12,662 nucleotides of DNA from an uncultured Ruminococcus sp. (GTDB lineage: Bacteria > Bacillota > Clostridia > Oscillospirales > Acutalibacteraceae), in the NCBI GenBank assembly GCA_900554995.1, contig USJJ01000012.1, positions 1-12,662 on the forward strand, written 5' to 3'. Numbering within the stretch: position 1 is the first letter of the stretch; each line of letters starts with the position of its first letter. The notes under the pieces are model-generated. The model was not told where the DNA came from and searched no databases. It saw only the letters and a list, made by a program, of their open reading frames with translations. Shown here in pieces: positions 1 through 8,417 of the stretch. The position numbers and the translations under genes were made by a program.

Positions 1-3000
1 AGTACAATTTTCAATAATTACCGCACTGCCCGAATTGTGAACAGCCAGAATACCTGCGGAAACCGTATTCACCCTTTCGGAAACAACCTTTGCACCGCGG
101 ACATTTACATTTTTAACAGTAAGTCCTGTATCGGCAAACGTTCTGCCGACAACCGCAGACGCAATACCGGCTTTAACGGTTACATTTCTGACCTCGGCAC
201 CGTCGATCTGCGAACCGAATCCCGATGCGATTCCGCCCGCAACAAAAGCGGCTGAATCGGAAACCGTAGAAATTTCTGTGCCGATAATATTAATCTCGGA
301 AAGGGAACTCTCGCCCTTACCTGCCGCAACGCCCGATACTTCGGACATGCCCTTGATGTCGGAATCGGATACGGCAACGGATTTAACTGCAAGTTTGCCG
401 TCCATAAGACCGATCAAACCTGCAACATACTCTGCACCGCTGAGTTTTACCTTTTCAATATTTATACCGGCAACGTTTCCACCGCAAGCCGCATAGCCTG
501 CAAACGCACCGACGTAATTTGCCTTTGAATTGACGGAGCTATCCGTTACACTGATTCCGCTTGCGACAATTGAACCCGAATCAACGGAACCTGCTATCAG
601 TCCCGAATAAATTCCGTCTGCCGAAACCTTGCTGTTTGTAACGGTGATATTCTCAAGCTTTGTGCTGCCGATAACCTGACCTGCAAGAACAGCCGCATAA
701 ATGCCCTTCGCGCTAACATCCGCAGAAGAAATCACAAGATTATTAATCTCCGCACTATCAAGTGATGCAAAGAGTCCGACCTTTGATGTGCCATTAATCC
801 TGAGATTTGATATTGTGTGACCGTTTCCGTTAAATTTGCCGCTGAACGGAATGAGTGTTCCGCCGATCGGTGCAAAAGAGGTGATCACCGACATATCAAT
901 ATCAGACTCAACAACAAAGCTCGCTTTGTTAAGCTCGGAGATGTTTTCGCTGATATATGCAAGGTCATATGCAGTTGCAACAATATAGTTGCCTGCGCTG
1001 TCCTTTTCAAGTCCGTTTGAAACCTTAACGGTTGTGTAAAGACCCGTCTTTTTATTAGTAACTGTTACGGCACATCCCTTTACGGTAACAACACCTGCCG
1101 CACGGCTGACTTTGAGGACAACCGAGCCGTTCTCAACCGCAACACTTGCTGAAAGCAGTGACGAATCACAGCTTACGGAGTAATCGGATGAAGCCGAGTC
1201 AAGCATAGCCTTGACTGACGGCAAATCTGCGACAAACTTTCCGCCGTTGCCGGTGAAGAAAGCAACCTCGCCGTCATTGAATGACCACTCACTGAACTGA
1301 GCCTTGTCAATAAAGCTGTACTTTGCAAAATCAATGGCAGCCTGAGTGCCTTTACTCATATATATATCGGAAACATTCACTTTCTTTGCCGTAATATCGG
1401 CGATAAACGAATACTTTCCCGCATCATTTTTGCCCGAAACATAGCAATCGGAGATGCTGACGTTTTCAGCCTTGATCGATCCGATAAAGCCTGCAGCATT
1501 TGCTACTTTCTTCGACGAGCCGATGTTTGCACAGGCACCGCTGTTTGTAATAACGGTACCGCTGCCGACAATCGAGCCCGCGAGTGCACCGAAATTCGTT
1601 GTGTCTGCGGCAATGACAACATCCGCTTTGACACGGCAGTCGTTGAGCTTGCTCTCACCCGCAATCGTGCTGAACATCACGCCCGAGTTTGCTCCCGAGG
1701 CGTTGAATTTCGCACCGCTTGTAACGCTGACGCCGACATTGCTAACCTCAGCGCCGACAGCCCTGCCGAACAGAGACGAAGAAATATCTGTTTTTGCAAC
1801 GAAATCTACATTTTTAAGTATACCGCAAAGCTCGGTGAACACCGGTGCGGCAACATTGACCGTATGACCGTTACCGTTGAACGTTCCGTTAAACTCAAAA
1901 GCGGAGACATTTACTGAAATATCCTTATCAAGCTCAACATGGATTCCGTGTGCATATCGAAGCATATTGAACTCCGAGGAATTTGTGATTGTAAGCGGAT
2001 CGGAAGAAGTTCCGTTTCCGTTCGCCTTTGCCGAAACAACAAGGATCGGTATATTGAAATTCTGAGTAACCTTGAGATTTCCCGTTCCGACTGATGACGG
2101 AAGTGAAATTTCTGCGGCATAGCTAAGTCTGCCGACTGTATCGGCGCTTACGCCCTTAATCGTTGCCGAATTTGAATCGGAGGAAAGGGCAAGTCCGTCT
2201 CCCGACTTTGAGAATCCGCTATTAACGGCAATGCTCGCCTTGCCCCAAGACGCCGAAAGATCTGAGGCGTATACCGTTGCCGTTTCGCCGACCTTAACTG
2301 TTTTGAAGCGAAGTGAGTCTATATCGTTTACGTCCGCACCGTAATCGGTTACGGAATTTGACCTTGCGCTGACGGCACTCGACCAGTAGCAGTCAACGAG
2401 CATATCCTTTGTTGCACCCGATCCGACAATTCCGTTGCCCGATGCCGGACAATTGAGCGCAACAAGCACGTAGTTATTTACAATCCTTGCACTCTTTGCC
2501 GCAGTACCTGCGATACCACCGACCGTATCCGTTGATTTACCTCCGGTGACATTACCCGAGGCAAAGCTGTTTGATACAGTACCCGAGGTCGATCCGGCGA
2601 TGCCGCCGTAAACGGTCTTACCCGAAAGCGATGAATTGATAAACTCGCCGACATTGATTGCAGATGCGCCGGTTATCTTTCCGCTGTTGCTTCCTGCGAC
2701 AGCGCCGATGATGCCGTTTCCGCTGATTGTGTGTGACGTTGCAGATGCGCCGCCGACATTCGTCTGAGTTCCGACAACCTTAACCTTGCTGACGGTTCCT
2801 CTGTTTACCGCAACAACAAGACCTGCGTTCGTAACCTTTTTCATTGTGAGAACAGATTTAACAATTGAGCAGTCGTAAATCGTTCCGTCGTTCTCTGCCG
2901 CAAGAATTGAACAGTTTCCCGCATCTGTATTTACGCTCATCACACTGTTTTCAACGGTAAGATTTTTAATTGTTGATCTTGAATTGATATATCCGAACAG

Positions 3001-3531
3001 AGCAAAGTTTTCACCCTTGCCGAAAGCAACATTCAGTCCCTTGAGCTTGTGTCCGTTACCGTCGAGGACGAAGCAGACATTCTTTGAGGATGCGCTGAGA
3101 GTCTTGCTTACAGAAATCAACGAGCCTGCGTAGACCGAATTTGAGGTGAATTTATCTGCACCAATGTCGGAAAGATCAATATCGTTTGTGAGCACAAAAT
3201 ATTTGTTTGCGCTTGTTGTGAGATTAATCTTGTCCTGCATTTTGAGGAGATCGTCAACATCGGAAATTCTGTAAGGATCGGCAACGGTGCCGCTTCCCTT
3301 TTCCTCTGTTGTGAGTGTTCCGCCCTCGGTTGCTACCGTTGTTGTCGAAATCGCTCCGCCCTCCTGCGAAACAGTCGTGGATCCTTTTTCAGTGGCGGCA
3401 GAGACCGTGGTTGATGTGCCGGATACACTACCATCGTTGACAGCCAACGACGATGCTATTCCGGTTGATGACAGCAACATTGCAACGCTGAGCAACGTCA
3501 CCGCAACCCTTTCTAATCTCCTTTTAATCAT
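1..3531 (-). CDS. Large secreted GLUG/GNGHT-repeat surface protein, C-terminus beyond window
   Basis: The frame is open from an ATG at 3531 to base 1, giving at least 1177 residues with no stop, so the C-terminus lies outside. GGAGG at 3539-3543 sits 7 bases before the ATG and fixes the start. Residues 1-30 are a Sec-type signal peptide (MIKRRLERV, then a hydrophobic stretch AVTLLSVAMLLSSTGIA). A Ser/Thr/Gly-rich linker runs to about residue 82. Three long modules follow, starting near residues 83, 497 and 838. Each opens with a segment of the type 'DPYRISDVDDL' and 'NDIDLSD' and contains a GNGH turn: LDGNGHKL at 156-163, FNGNGHTV at 551-558, FNGNGHTI at 900-907. Between them are many short V-x-G-x-x-A-G blocks like the GLUG motif. 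These features are typical of beta-helical surface adhesins of Clostridia. No anchor or sorting signal can be judged because the end is missing. It is the last visible gene of the proposed fibre locus and may be a tip or adhesin; that role is inferred. Confidence 0.85.
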   Translation of the reverse strand, partial: MIKRRLERVAVTLLSVAMLLSSTGIASSLAVNDGSVSGTSTTVSAATEKGSTTVSQEGGAISTTTVATEGGTLTTEEKGSGTVADPYRISDVDDLLKMQDKINLTTSANKYFVLTNDIDLSDIGADKFTSNSVYAGSLISVSKTLSASSKNVCFVLDGNGHKLKGLNVAFGKGENFALFGYINSRSTIKNLTVENSVMSVNTDAGNCSILAAENDGTIYDCSIVKSVLTMKKVTNAGLVVAVNRGTVSKVKVVGTQTNVGGASATSHTISGNGIIGAVAGSNSGKITGASAINVGEFINSSLSGKTVYGGIAGSTSGTVSNSFASGNVTGGKSTDTVGGIAGTAAKSARIVNNYVLVALNCPASGNGIVGSGATKDMLVDCYWSSAVSARSNSVTDYGADVNDIDSLRFKTVKVGETATVYASDLSASWGKASIAVNSGFSKSGDGLALSSDSNSATIKGVSADTVGRLSYAAEISLPSSVGTGNLKVTQNFNIPILVVSAKANGNGTSSDPLTITNSSEFNMLRYAHGIHVELDKDISVNVSAFEFNGTFNGNGHTVNVAAPVFTELCGILKNVDFVAKTDISSSLFGRAVGAEVSNVGVSVTSGAKFNASGANSGVMFSTIAGESKLNDCRVKADVVIAADTTNFGALAGSIVGSGTVITNSGACANIGSSKKVANAAGFIGSIKAENVSISDCYVSGKNDAGKYSFIADITAKKVNVSDIYMSKGTQAAIDFAKYSFIDKAQFSEWSFNDGEVAFFTGNGGKFVADLPSVKAMLDSASSDYSVSCDSSLLSASVAVENGSVVLKVSRAAGVVTVKGCAVTVTNKKTGLYTTVKVSNGLEKDSAGNYIVATAYDLAYISENISELNKASFVVESDIDMSVITSFAPIGGTLIPFSGKFNGNGHTISNLRINGTSKVGLFASLDSAEINNLVISSADVSAKGIYAAVLAGQVIGSTKLENITVTNSKVSADGIYSGLIAGSVDSGSIVASGISVTDSSVNSKANYVGAFAGYAACGGNVAGINIEKVKLSGAEYVAGLIGLMDGKLAVKSVAVSDSDIKGMSEVSGVAAGKGESSLSEINIIGTEISTVSDSAAFVAGGIASGFGSQIDGAEVRNVTVKAGIASAVVGRTFADTGLTVKNVNVRGAKVVSERVNTVSAGILAVHNSGSAVIIENCT

Positions 3532-3538
3532 AGTAAAA

Positions 3539-3543
3539 CCTCC
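3539..3543 (-). promoter_or_regulatory. Ribosome binding site of the GLUG protein gene
   Basis: GGAGG on the minus strand, 7 bases upstream of the ATG at 3531. A strong hairpin (3545-3587) ends one base before it, so access to this site could depend on that structure. Confidence 0.8.
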
Positions 3544-3544
3544 A

Positions 3545-3587
3545 CTGTTTCCGATATGCCGACTCCACGATATCCGCATATCGACAG
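3545..3587 (-). other. Inverted repeat (hairpin) abutting the GLUG gene ribosome site
   Basis: CGATATGC (3552-3559) is perfectly complementary to GCATATCG (3576-3583). An outer CTGT (3545-3548) pairs with ACAG (3584-3587) across a 3-base bulge, giving 12 pairs with a 16-base loop. There is no T-run after it in either direction, so it is not a typical intrinsic terminator. It fills most of the 85-base gap after the coiled-coil gene. A role in mRNA processing, stability or translation control is possible but not shown. Confidence 0.6.
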
Positions 3588-3616
3588 AACATTGTATCTG
3601 ATTATCTTAACGTATA

Positions 3617-5902
3617 TCAGCCGTTCTTGGCAGCCTTATCCGCCTTGAGCTTTGCTTCCTTTGCCTTTGCTCGCTCTCTCGCAAGGCGCTCCTGCTCCTT
3701 AGCTTTTGCTCTTGCTTTCTCACGAGCTATACGTTCTTTTTCTTTTGCCTTTTCTTTAGCCGCACGCTCCTGCTCCCTGATCTTCTCACGGGCAATGCGT
3801 TCTTTCTCTTTGGTTTTTTCCTTGGCAATTCGCTGTTTTTCGGCCTCGGCGGCTCTCATCTTTGCGATGCGCTCCTTTTCCTTAGCCTTTGCCTTTTCTC
3901 TTGCCGCCTTTTCTTTTTCTTTCGCCTTTTCCTTGGCTATGCGCTGTTTCTCTGCCTCCGCAGCCTTTGCCGCTACCGCTTTTTCCTTTGCTTTTTCACG
4001 GGCTATGCGGTCTTTCTCGGCCTGTGCGGCTTTTGCTTCGGCTTCCTTTTGCTTAGCTTTTTCTTTAGCTATGCGATCTTTTTCAGCCCGGGCAGCTTTT
4101 ACGGCAGCTTCTTTCTGCTTTGCTTTCTCTTTTGCAAGACGTTCTTTTTCTTTAGCCTTTTCCTTGGCAACACGCTGTTTCTCTGCCTCAGCAGCTTTAG
4201 CTTTTGCTGCTTTTTCCTTTGCCTTTTCACGGGCTATGCGGTCTTTCTCAGCCTGTGCAGCTTTTGCGGCAGCTTCTTTTTGCCTTGCCTTTTCTTTTGC
4301 GAGGCGTTCTTTTTCAGCCTGAGCAGCTCTGGCTCTGGCAATTGCCTCTTTTTCTCTCTTCTTTGCGGCGGCCGCCTTTTCCTTGGCTTTTTGAGCGGCA
4401 AGCTCTTTTGCTTTGCGCTCTCTTTCCTTTGCCTTGGCTTTGGCTGCCTTTTCTTTCTCTATCTGAGCGAGCTTTGCGGCTTTCTCCCTTGCTATGCGCA
4501 TCTCTTCACGCTGCTTTTCTTTTGCAATACGAGCTTCTTCCTGCGCTTTGAGCTTTGCCGCTCTCTCTTTTTCCTTTCTGGCTTTCTCTTTTGCAAGCGC
4601 CTTTTCCTTGGCAATTCTTGCTTTCTCTCTTTCCTTTTCTCTCTTGAGTCTCTGCTTCTCTTTTTCTTTCTCTTTTCTTGCACGCTCTTTTTCGCGTGCA
4701 ATACGACGGCGCTCCATCTCTTTTTCATGAGCGATTTTCGCCTTAATTTTATCTTCAATGGCTTTCTTGCGTGCATTCTCTGAATCAAGAGCACGCTGAA
4801 TTGCCTCCTGAATCTTCTTCTCGCCCTCAATCTTCTTGCGACTTACGCGTTTAACCTCATCGACAAAAACTCTCTGGATTTCGACTTCTTCCATATCATA
4901 GTCCATAACGAGCTCTTCTGCCAATCTCTTGAGAAGTTTCGGCTTAATCTTACGCTTTTTCTGCTTACCGACTGAATCCTCGGAGAGGGTGTTTGCCTTG
5001 AGCATCATATAGTTCATTGCGGTCATGCGGTTAAGCTCATTCATATACTCCGCACTGACCATATCGTTTGATTCTTTAACCGTTATCTCATAGCCCAACT
5101 CATTGTATGACTGAATAAACTGCCATAATTTAAGGCAAGCTCTGAAATTCGGATTCTTCTGAATCGCATTTGTTCTCATTATCGGAGGTCTTACCGGTAC
5201 GCAGTTTCTCAGCTCTTTCATAAACGAAGAGTTCGCATACTCGTTTATGATCCTCTTAACTCTTTCGATACGCTGGAACGCTGTTGCGTTTTCTCCCTCG
5301 GGGCCTGCTTCGCCATCAATGTCGCTTCCTGCCGACTGAGCGGAAACTTCCAGCTTGTACTGTATCTTTTCGCGTCCACGGTTGAAATCGCTCTCCATTT
5401 TGAGCGACGCCATATTATCATCATCAGAGATATTGAAAAGGACGTTATATCTTACATCAATAAATCTTACAAGGTTCTGCATAAGGGTGTAAACAAATCT
5501 GTTTTCATAAACCTCATAGCTTTCCTCACGGAAAACGTTGAGAATCTGGTTCGGAGTAACATCGTCGCCCTCAACCTTGGCAATCATATTTGTATGCTGA
5601 GCAAGATGGCGGATTGATTCATTTGTGATCTTTCTCGCACGCTCGATCGGAACAATTTCCTCTTCCTGAACGATAAACTTTCTCGGAACACGAATAATAT
5701 TGTCAAGGGGAATTATGCACGCTTCGATCTCCTCGACCCACTTAAGGTCGATCTTTTTATCAAAATATCTGTTGAACAAGGAATAGCTGTTCGTACCGCT
5801 GTTGATAGCAGTATTCATCTCGTCATAAAACTCGTTATCCGCTGTCGCCGACGCAAGATAATCCTTGTATTCAAGATATAATTCAAGATACGATTTGTTC
5901 AT
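3617..5902 (-). CDS. DUF2357/McrC-partner-like head fused to a ~400-residue charged coiled coil
   Basis: 761 residues; ATG at 5902 with AGGGG (5912-5916) 9 bases upstream. Residues 1-300 are a folded head with motifs I associate with DUF2357/PDDEXK_7 proteins, the usual partners of McrB-like ATPases: VPIERARKITNESIRHLAQH (84-103), EESYEVYENRFVYTLMQNL (126-144) and PPIMRTNAIQKNPNF then LKLW (239-260). In those families a PD-(D/E)XK nuclease normally follows. None is visible here. From about residue 352 to 755 the protein is almost entirely Lys/Glu/Arg/Ala, with recurring AEKDRIAREKAKEK-like blocks, and should be one very long coiled coil or single alpha-helix. A 77-residue tandem unit (11 heptads or 7 hendecads) is visible. 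No signal peptide or membrane segment, so probably cytoplasmic. It lies 44 bases after the ATPase gene and is likely its partner. Family assignment is from memory of motifs, moderately sure; a filament or scaffold role is inferred. Confidence 0.7.
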   Translation of the reverse strand: MNKSYLELYLEYKDYLASATADNEFYDEMNTAINSGTNSYSLFNRYFDKKIDLKWVEEIEACIIPLDNIIRVPRKFIVQEEEIVPIERARKITNESIRHLAQHTNMIAKVEGDDVTPNQILNVFREESYEVYENRFVYTLMQNLVRFIDVRYNVLFNISDDDNMASLKMESDFNRGREKIQYKLEVSAQSAGSDIDGEAGPEGENATAFQRIERVKRIINEYANSSFMKELRNCVPVRPPIMRTNAIQKNPNFRACLKLWQFIQSYNELGYEITVKESNDMVSAEYMNELNRMTAMNYMMLKANTLSEDSVGKQKKRKIKPKLLKRLAEELVMDYDMEEVEIQRVFVDEVKRVSRKKIEGEKKIQEAIQRALDSENARKKAIEDKIKAKIAHEKEMERRRIAREKERARKEKEKEKQRLKREKEREKARIAKEKALAKEKARKEKERAAKLKAQEEARIAKEKQREEMRIAREKAAKLAQIEKEKAAKAKAKERERKAKELAAQKAKEKAAAAKKREKEAIARARAAQAEKERLAKEKARQKEAAAKAAQAEKDRIAREKAKEKAAKAKAAEAEKQRVAKEKAKEKERLAKEKAKQKEAAVKAARAEKDRIAKEKAKQKEAEAKAAQAEKDRIAREKAKEKAVAAKAAEAEKQRIAKEKAKEKEKAAREKAKAKEKERIAKMRAAEAEKQRIAKEKTKEKERIAREKIREQERAAKEKAKEKERIAREKARAKAKEQERLARERAKAKEAKLKADKAAKNG
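3925..4267 (-). repeat. 231-bp tandem repeat inside the coiled-coil coding region
   Basis: The segment around 3925-4036 recurs 231 bases further on at 4156-4267. The best-conserved 57-base blocks (3980-4036 and 4211-4267) differ at only three bases, and both encode KAAQAEKDRIAREKAKEK. The period is 77 codons, which keeps both heptad and hendecad register. It looks like an in-frame duplication within a larger field of degenerate repeats. Confidence 0.75.
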
Positions 5903-5946
5903 TCAGTATGTCCCCTTTGACAAAAGTTGTGATAACGGTTTCGGGA

Positions 5947-7494
5947 TTACATAAGTCTCTTAAGGAGCTGGAGATATTCCTTACACTCGTTCATATTTGC
6001 TTTACCGAAGTGCTTATTGAGATATGTAACAAGTCCGTCGATTTCGTCACGGATAAACGAAAGGTTCAAGCTCTCAAACTTACGGAAAACCTTCTTTGCA
6101 AGAACGAAATCAATACCGTCGATCTCAGTTCCGCCGCATCCGACGTAAGCCGGAACAAACTCTTTAAGCTGCTTAACAATACGGTTACCGAAAGCAAGGC
6201 GGAAATGTTCAATAACATAGTCGTCAAGTTCCTCAATCTTCTTGAGGTTTTCGTCTGAAACTTTATATTTGGTCTGGCACTCAAGGAACATGCCCTCAAG
6301 GTGCTTATAGCTGAGGTTGAGCTCCTCTGTGTACGGAGCCTCAAAGAACTTACCCTTACTGTTAAGGTCGATCGGAATAGCACGGTCATAAACCTTATCC
6401 GAAACGGCGAATGTCGAGTCATCGTTATTGATCGTTCCGATATACCACATATTCTCGGGGAGCTTAAGCTTACCGTCGATAATGTGTTTTGGGTCTGTTG
6501 GCCATACGCTCGGAACAAGTGATACAACCCACTCGTCACGTGACGGCATTTCGAGAATTGAAAGAAGCTCTGCAAAGTAATACTCAACACGAGCAATGTT
6601 CATCTCATCAAGAACGGTGATGAAAATTTCCTCTTTAAATGTTGCCTCGTACATCTTTTTGAGAACTTCGGTCTCGTTGAAACGTTTTGTAAATTCATTG
6701 AAGTAACCGAAAATCTCGGTACGGTCACGCCACGACGGCTGAACCGATGCGATTGTAACCGGGTTTTTGAGGAATTTACCCCAAGCATAAGCAAGCGAAG
6801 TTTTACCTGTACCGGAAATACCCTGAAGGATAATAAGTCTTGTTGATGCAAACGCCGAAAGGAAAAGGCGGATGATCTTTATTTCATAGAAAAGACCGAG
6901 ACGCGAGCAGGCAAAGTTACGGAATCTTTCGCAGATCTCCGGAAGGGTGATCTCATTGTCGAAATCGGGAGCAACATAGTTTTCAATCTCAAGGTCAACC
7001 TGAGTACATTTATAGAATCGGCTGTAATCGTCGGCAGTTTTGTCGACCTCACCGTCCTTTTTCTCCTCTGTGCCCTCTTCTTCTCCCTCTTCATACGGAC
7101 TTTCGCCGGGATTGAGGCCGAGCTGTGAGACCTTCATTGCGAGGATTCTTTCTTTTTCATTATTGAGCTTTATAACCTCACGGTTAAGGTTGCCGACCTC
7201 CATAAGGAGCTCTTCCTGATCAACAAGAGTCTTTCTGACTCTTACATACTTTTTAATAAGAACAACGACCAAAATAACTATCGCAGCAAGCACCGCAACA
7301 GTTGCGATGACCGCAACGATGGCAAGAAGCCAGTCAACAATTGTGAACTTGCCCGACCAAGCCTTAAAGATTTTTATGTACTGCGGAATGTTAAAAATAT
7401 TGGCAATTCCCAAGCCGATACCTTTAAAAATACCCCAGACACCTTTTACGAAAAACTGATTTAAAAATTCTGCAAGGAACTTTGTGATTGTCAT
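5947..7494 (-). CDS. Membrane-anchored McrB-like AAA+ ATPase
   Basis: The open frame starts at a GTG (7503), but GAGG (7504-7507) is 9 bases before the ATG at 7494, so I take that ATG (515 residues). Numbering here counts from the GTG. Residues 1-50 are hydrophobic and amphipathic, then a 30-residue membrane span at about 54-83 is followed by the basic KKYVRVRK. A short helical linker (90-125) and an acidic stretch (134-160) lead to the AAA domain. Walker A is GISGTGKT (228-235), Walker B FITVLDEMN (294-302) followed by VEYYFAELLSILE, and sensor-like GTINNDDST (356-364) is followed by DRA (373-375). The VQPSWRDRTEIFGYFN segment (254-269) is typical of McrB-like AAA_5 proteins. It most probably hydrolyses ATP or GTP and remodels a partner. 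True McrB proteins work with a nuclease and carry DNA-reading N-terminal domains; this one has a membrane anchor instead and sits beside a signal peptidase gene. Specific substrate unknown. Confidence 0.85.
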   Translation of the reverse strand: MTITKFLAEFLNQFFVKGVWGIFKGIGLGIANIFNIPQYIKIFKAWSGKFTIVDWLLAIVAVIATVAVLAAIVILVVVLIKKYVRVRKTLVDQEELLMEVGNLNREVIKLNNEKERILAMKVSQLGLNPGESPYEEGEEEGTEEKKDGEVDKTADDYSRFYKCTQVDLEIENYVAPDFDNEITLPEICERFRNFACSRLGLFYEIKIIRLFLSAFASTRLIILQGISGTGKTSLAYAWGKFLKNPVTIASVQPSWRDRTEIFGYFNEFTKRFNETEVLKKMYEATFKEEIFITVLDEMNIARVEYYFAELLSILEMPSRDEWVVSLVPSVWPTDPKHIIDGKLKLPENMWYIGTINNDDSTFAVSDKVYDRAIPIDLNSKGKFFEAPYTEELNLSYKHLEGMFLECQTKYKVSDENLKKIEELDDYVIEHFRLAFGNRIVKQLKEFVPAYVGCGGTEIDGIDFVLAKKVFRKFESLNLSFIRDEIDGLVTYLNKHFGKANMNECKEYLQLLKRLM

Positions 7495-7503
7495 TTCGGT
7501 CAC

Positions 7504-7507
7504 CCTC
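7504..7507 (-). promoter_or_regulatory. Ribosome site that places the ATPase start at 7494
   Basis: GAGG on the minus strand directly touches the GTG at 7503 but is 9 bases from the ATG at 7494, a normal spacing. This favours the internal ATG. Confidence 0.6.
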
Positions 7508-7542
7508 TGTTTTTATTGTTTTATATTTTTATGAGTTGAATG

Positions 7543-8289
7543 TTATGTGTCTTCTTTGCTTTCCTTATCGGATTCTTCCTGTTCTTTCTTTTGCTGAGCA
7601 AGGTATTCCTCGATAACACGCTGTTTGGATTCCTCATCAATGTTGCCTGCAAGACTCTCAGCCTTTGCGGTCATAAACATTGAAATCAACTTGTAAATCT
7701 GCCAGATAAAGAAAAGCGCAAGCGGAATTATAATGCAAATCATAAAGCCTGTTCTGCTCTGTAGGAAGTTAAGTGCGGATCCGAAGTTTGCAATCTTCAT
7801 TCCGGTCAGCTTTTTGCCGTTATCGTCAATTCCCGAATTAACCTGTTTTGCAATAACCTCGTCGGGAAGAACATTGACCGCATCTTCCATACCTACTGCA
7901 TCACCCATTGTCACGAACGCATAGACCGAATTGTCTGCCGCACGTTCGATATCTATAATTCTATGGGTGTTGTATCCACGAATTTTTTTGCCGGGCTTGT
8001 CGCTCTCAATAACGGTCGAATAAGTAATTACATCGCCGACCTTGAGCGTCTCGGGATCCTTAACCTCCTTGGAGATTATCAGATCGCCCGAGCCGAATCC
8101 GGAAGGTTCACCGGAATCCATTGAATCAGACTGGACGGCAAAAGGTGTATATCCCAAGACATTGCCTATTCCCATATCCGAGTTTTTTGAGGTAAACGTC
8201 ATAACCGTGATAATAATTGCTATTATAATAATTATAATAAGCAATATATCTGAGATGACACCCCAAATACTTTTCCCTTTTTCGTTCAT
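7543..8289 (-). CDS. SipW-like (ER-type) signal peptidase I with extended acidic tail
   Basis: 248 residues; ATG at 8289, with GGAG (8303-8306) a rather long 13 bases upstream. A first membrane span lies at about 13-30. The catalytic serine is in VQSDSMDSG (S55, followed by M56). The second catalytic residue should be His in NTHRI (H108), since SipW/ER-type (S26B) enzymes use Ser-His in place of the Ser-Lys of ordinary bacterial signal peptidases. A later AFVTMGDA box (124-130) matches the family's GDA region. A second span lies at about 181-203, then a 45-residue tail rich in Glu, Gln and Lys that SipW of Bacillus (about 190 residues) lacks. SipW processes TasA-type fibre subunits, and the neighbouring gene at 9417-8497 encodes such a substrate. 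The gene follows a terminator-like hairpin, so its expression may be lower than the subunit's. Confidence 0.88.
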   Translation of the reverse strand: MNEKGKSIWGVISDILLIIIIIIAIIITVMTFTSKNSDMGIGNVLGYTPFAVQSDSMDSGEPSGFGSGDLIISKEVKDPETLKVGDVITYSTVIESDKPGKKIRGYNTHRIIDIERAADNSVYAFVTMGDAVGMEDAVNVLPDEVIAKQVNSGIDDNGKKLTGMKIANFGSALNFLQSRTGFMICIIIPLALFFIWQIYKLISMFMTAKAESLAGNIDEESKQRVIEEYLAQQKKEQEESDKESKEDT

Positions 8290-8321
8290 TATGTAACATT
8301 CACTCCTGTAATTTTTTACCT

Positions 8322-8370
8322 AAAAAGGTCATTTGCCGACACACACTGTGTGCAGACAAATCGCCCTTTT
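8322..8370 (-). terminator. Imperfect terminator-like hairpin after the TasA-like gene
   Basis: Three stacked complementary blocks: AAAAGG (8323-8328) with CCTTTT (8365-8370), ATTTG (8331-8335) with CAAAT (8357-8361), and a CACAC/GTGTG core at 8342-8352, separated by small internal loops. On the minus strand it ends in CCTTTTT, as in a weak intrinsic terminator. The SipW ribosome site follows within about 20 bases, so any termination must be partial or SipW would not be transcribed. Confidence 0.55.
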
Positions 8371-8417
8371 AGCCGATGACAGCCAACAAATAAGGTGATA
8401 TCTTTTTTCAGGGCCAC

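Noticed and set aside
278..1867. Plus-strand open frames within the GLUG gene (for example 1454-1867)
   Set aside because: They lie opposite a continuous 1177-codon frame with a clear signal peptide and ribosome site and have no features of their own.
3627..4783. Long plus-strand open frames rich in Phe/Ser/Ala or Phe/Leu opposite the coiled-coil gene
   Set aside because: They are the antisense of Lys/Glu/Ala-rich repeat codons, overlap each other in several frames, and lack ribosome sites. They reflect composition, not genes.
3617..7494. A McrBC-type restriction or defence module
   Set aside because: The ATPase is membrane-anchored, no nuclease or DNA-recognition domain is visible, and the neighbours are surface-fibre genes. 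A defence role is not excluded but the sequence does not support it.
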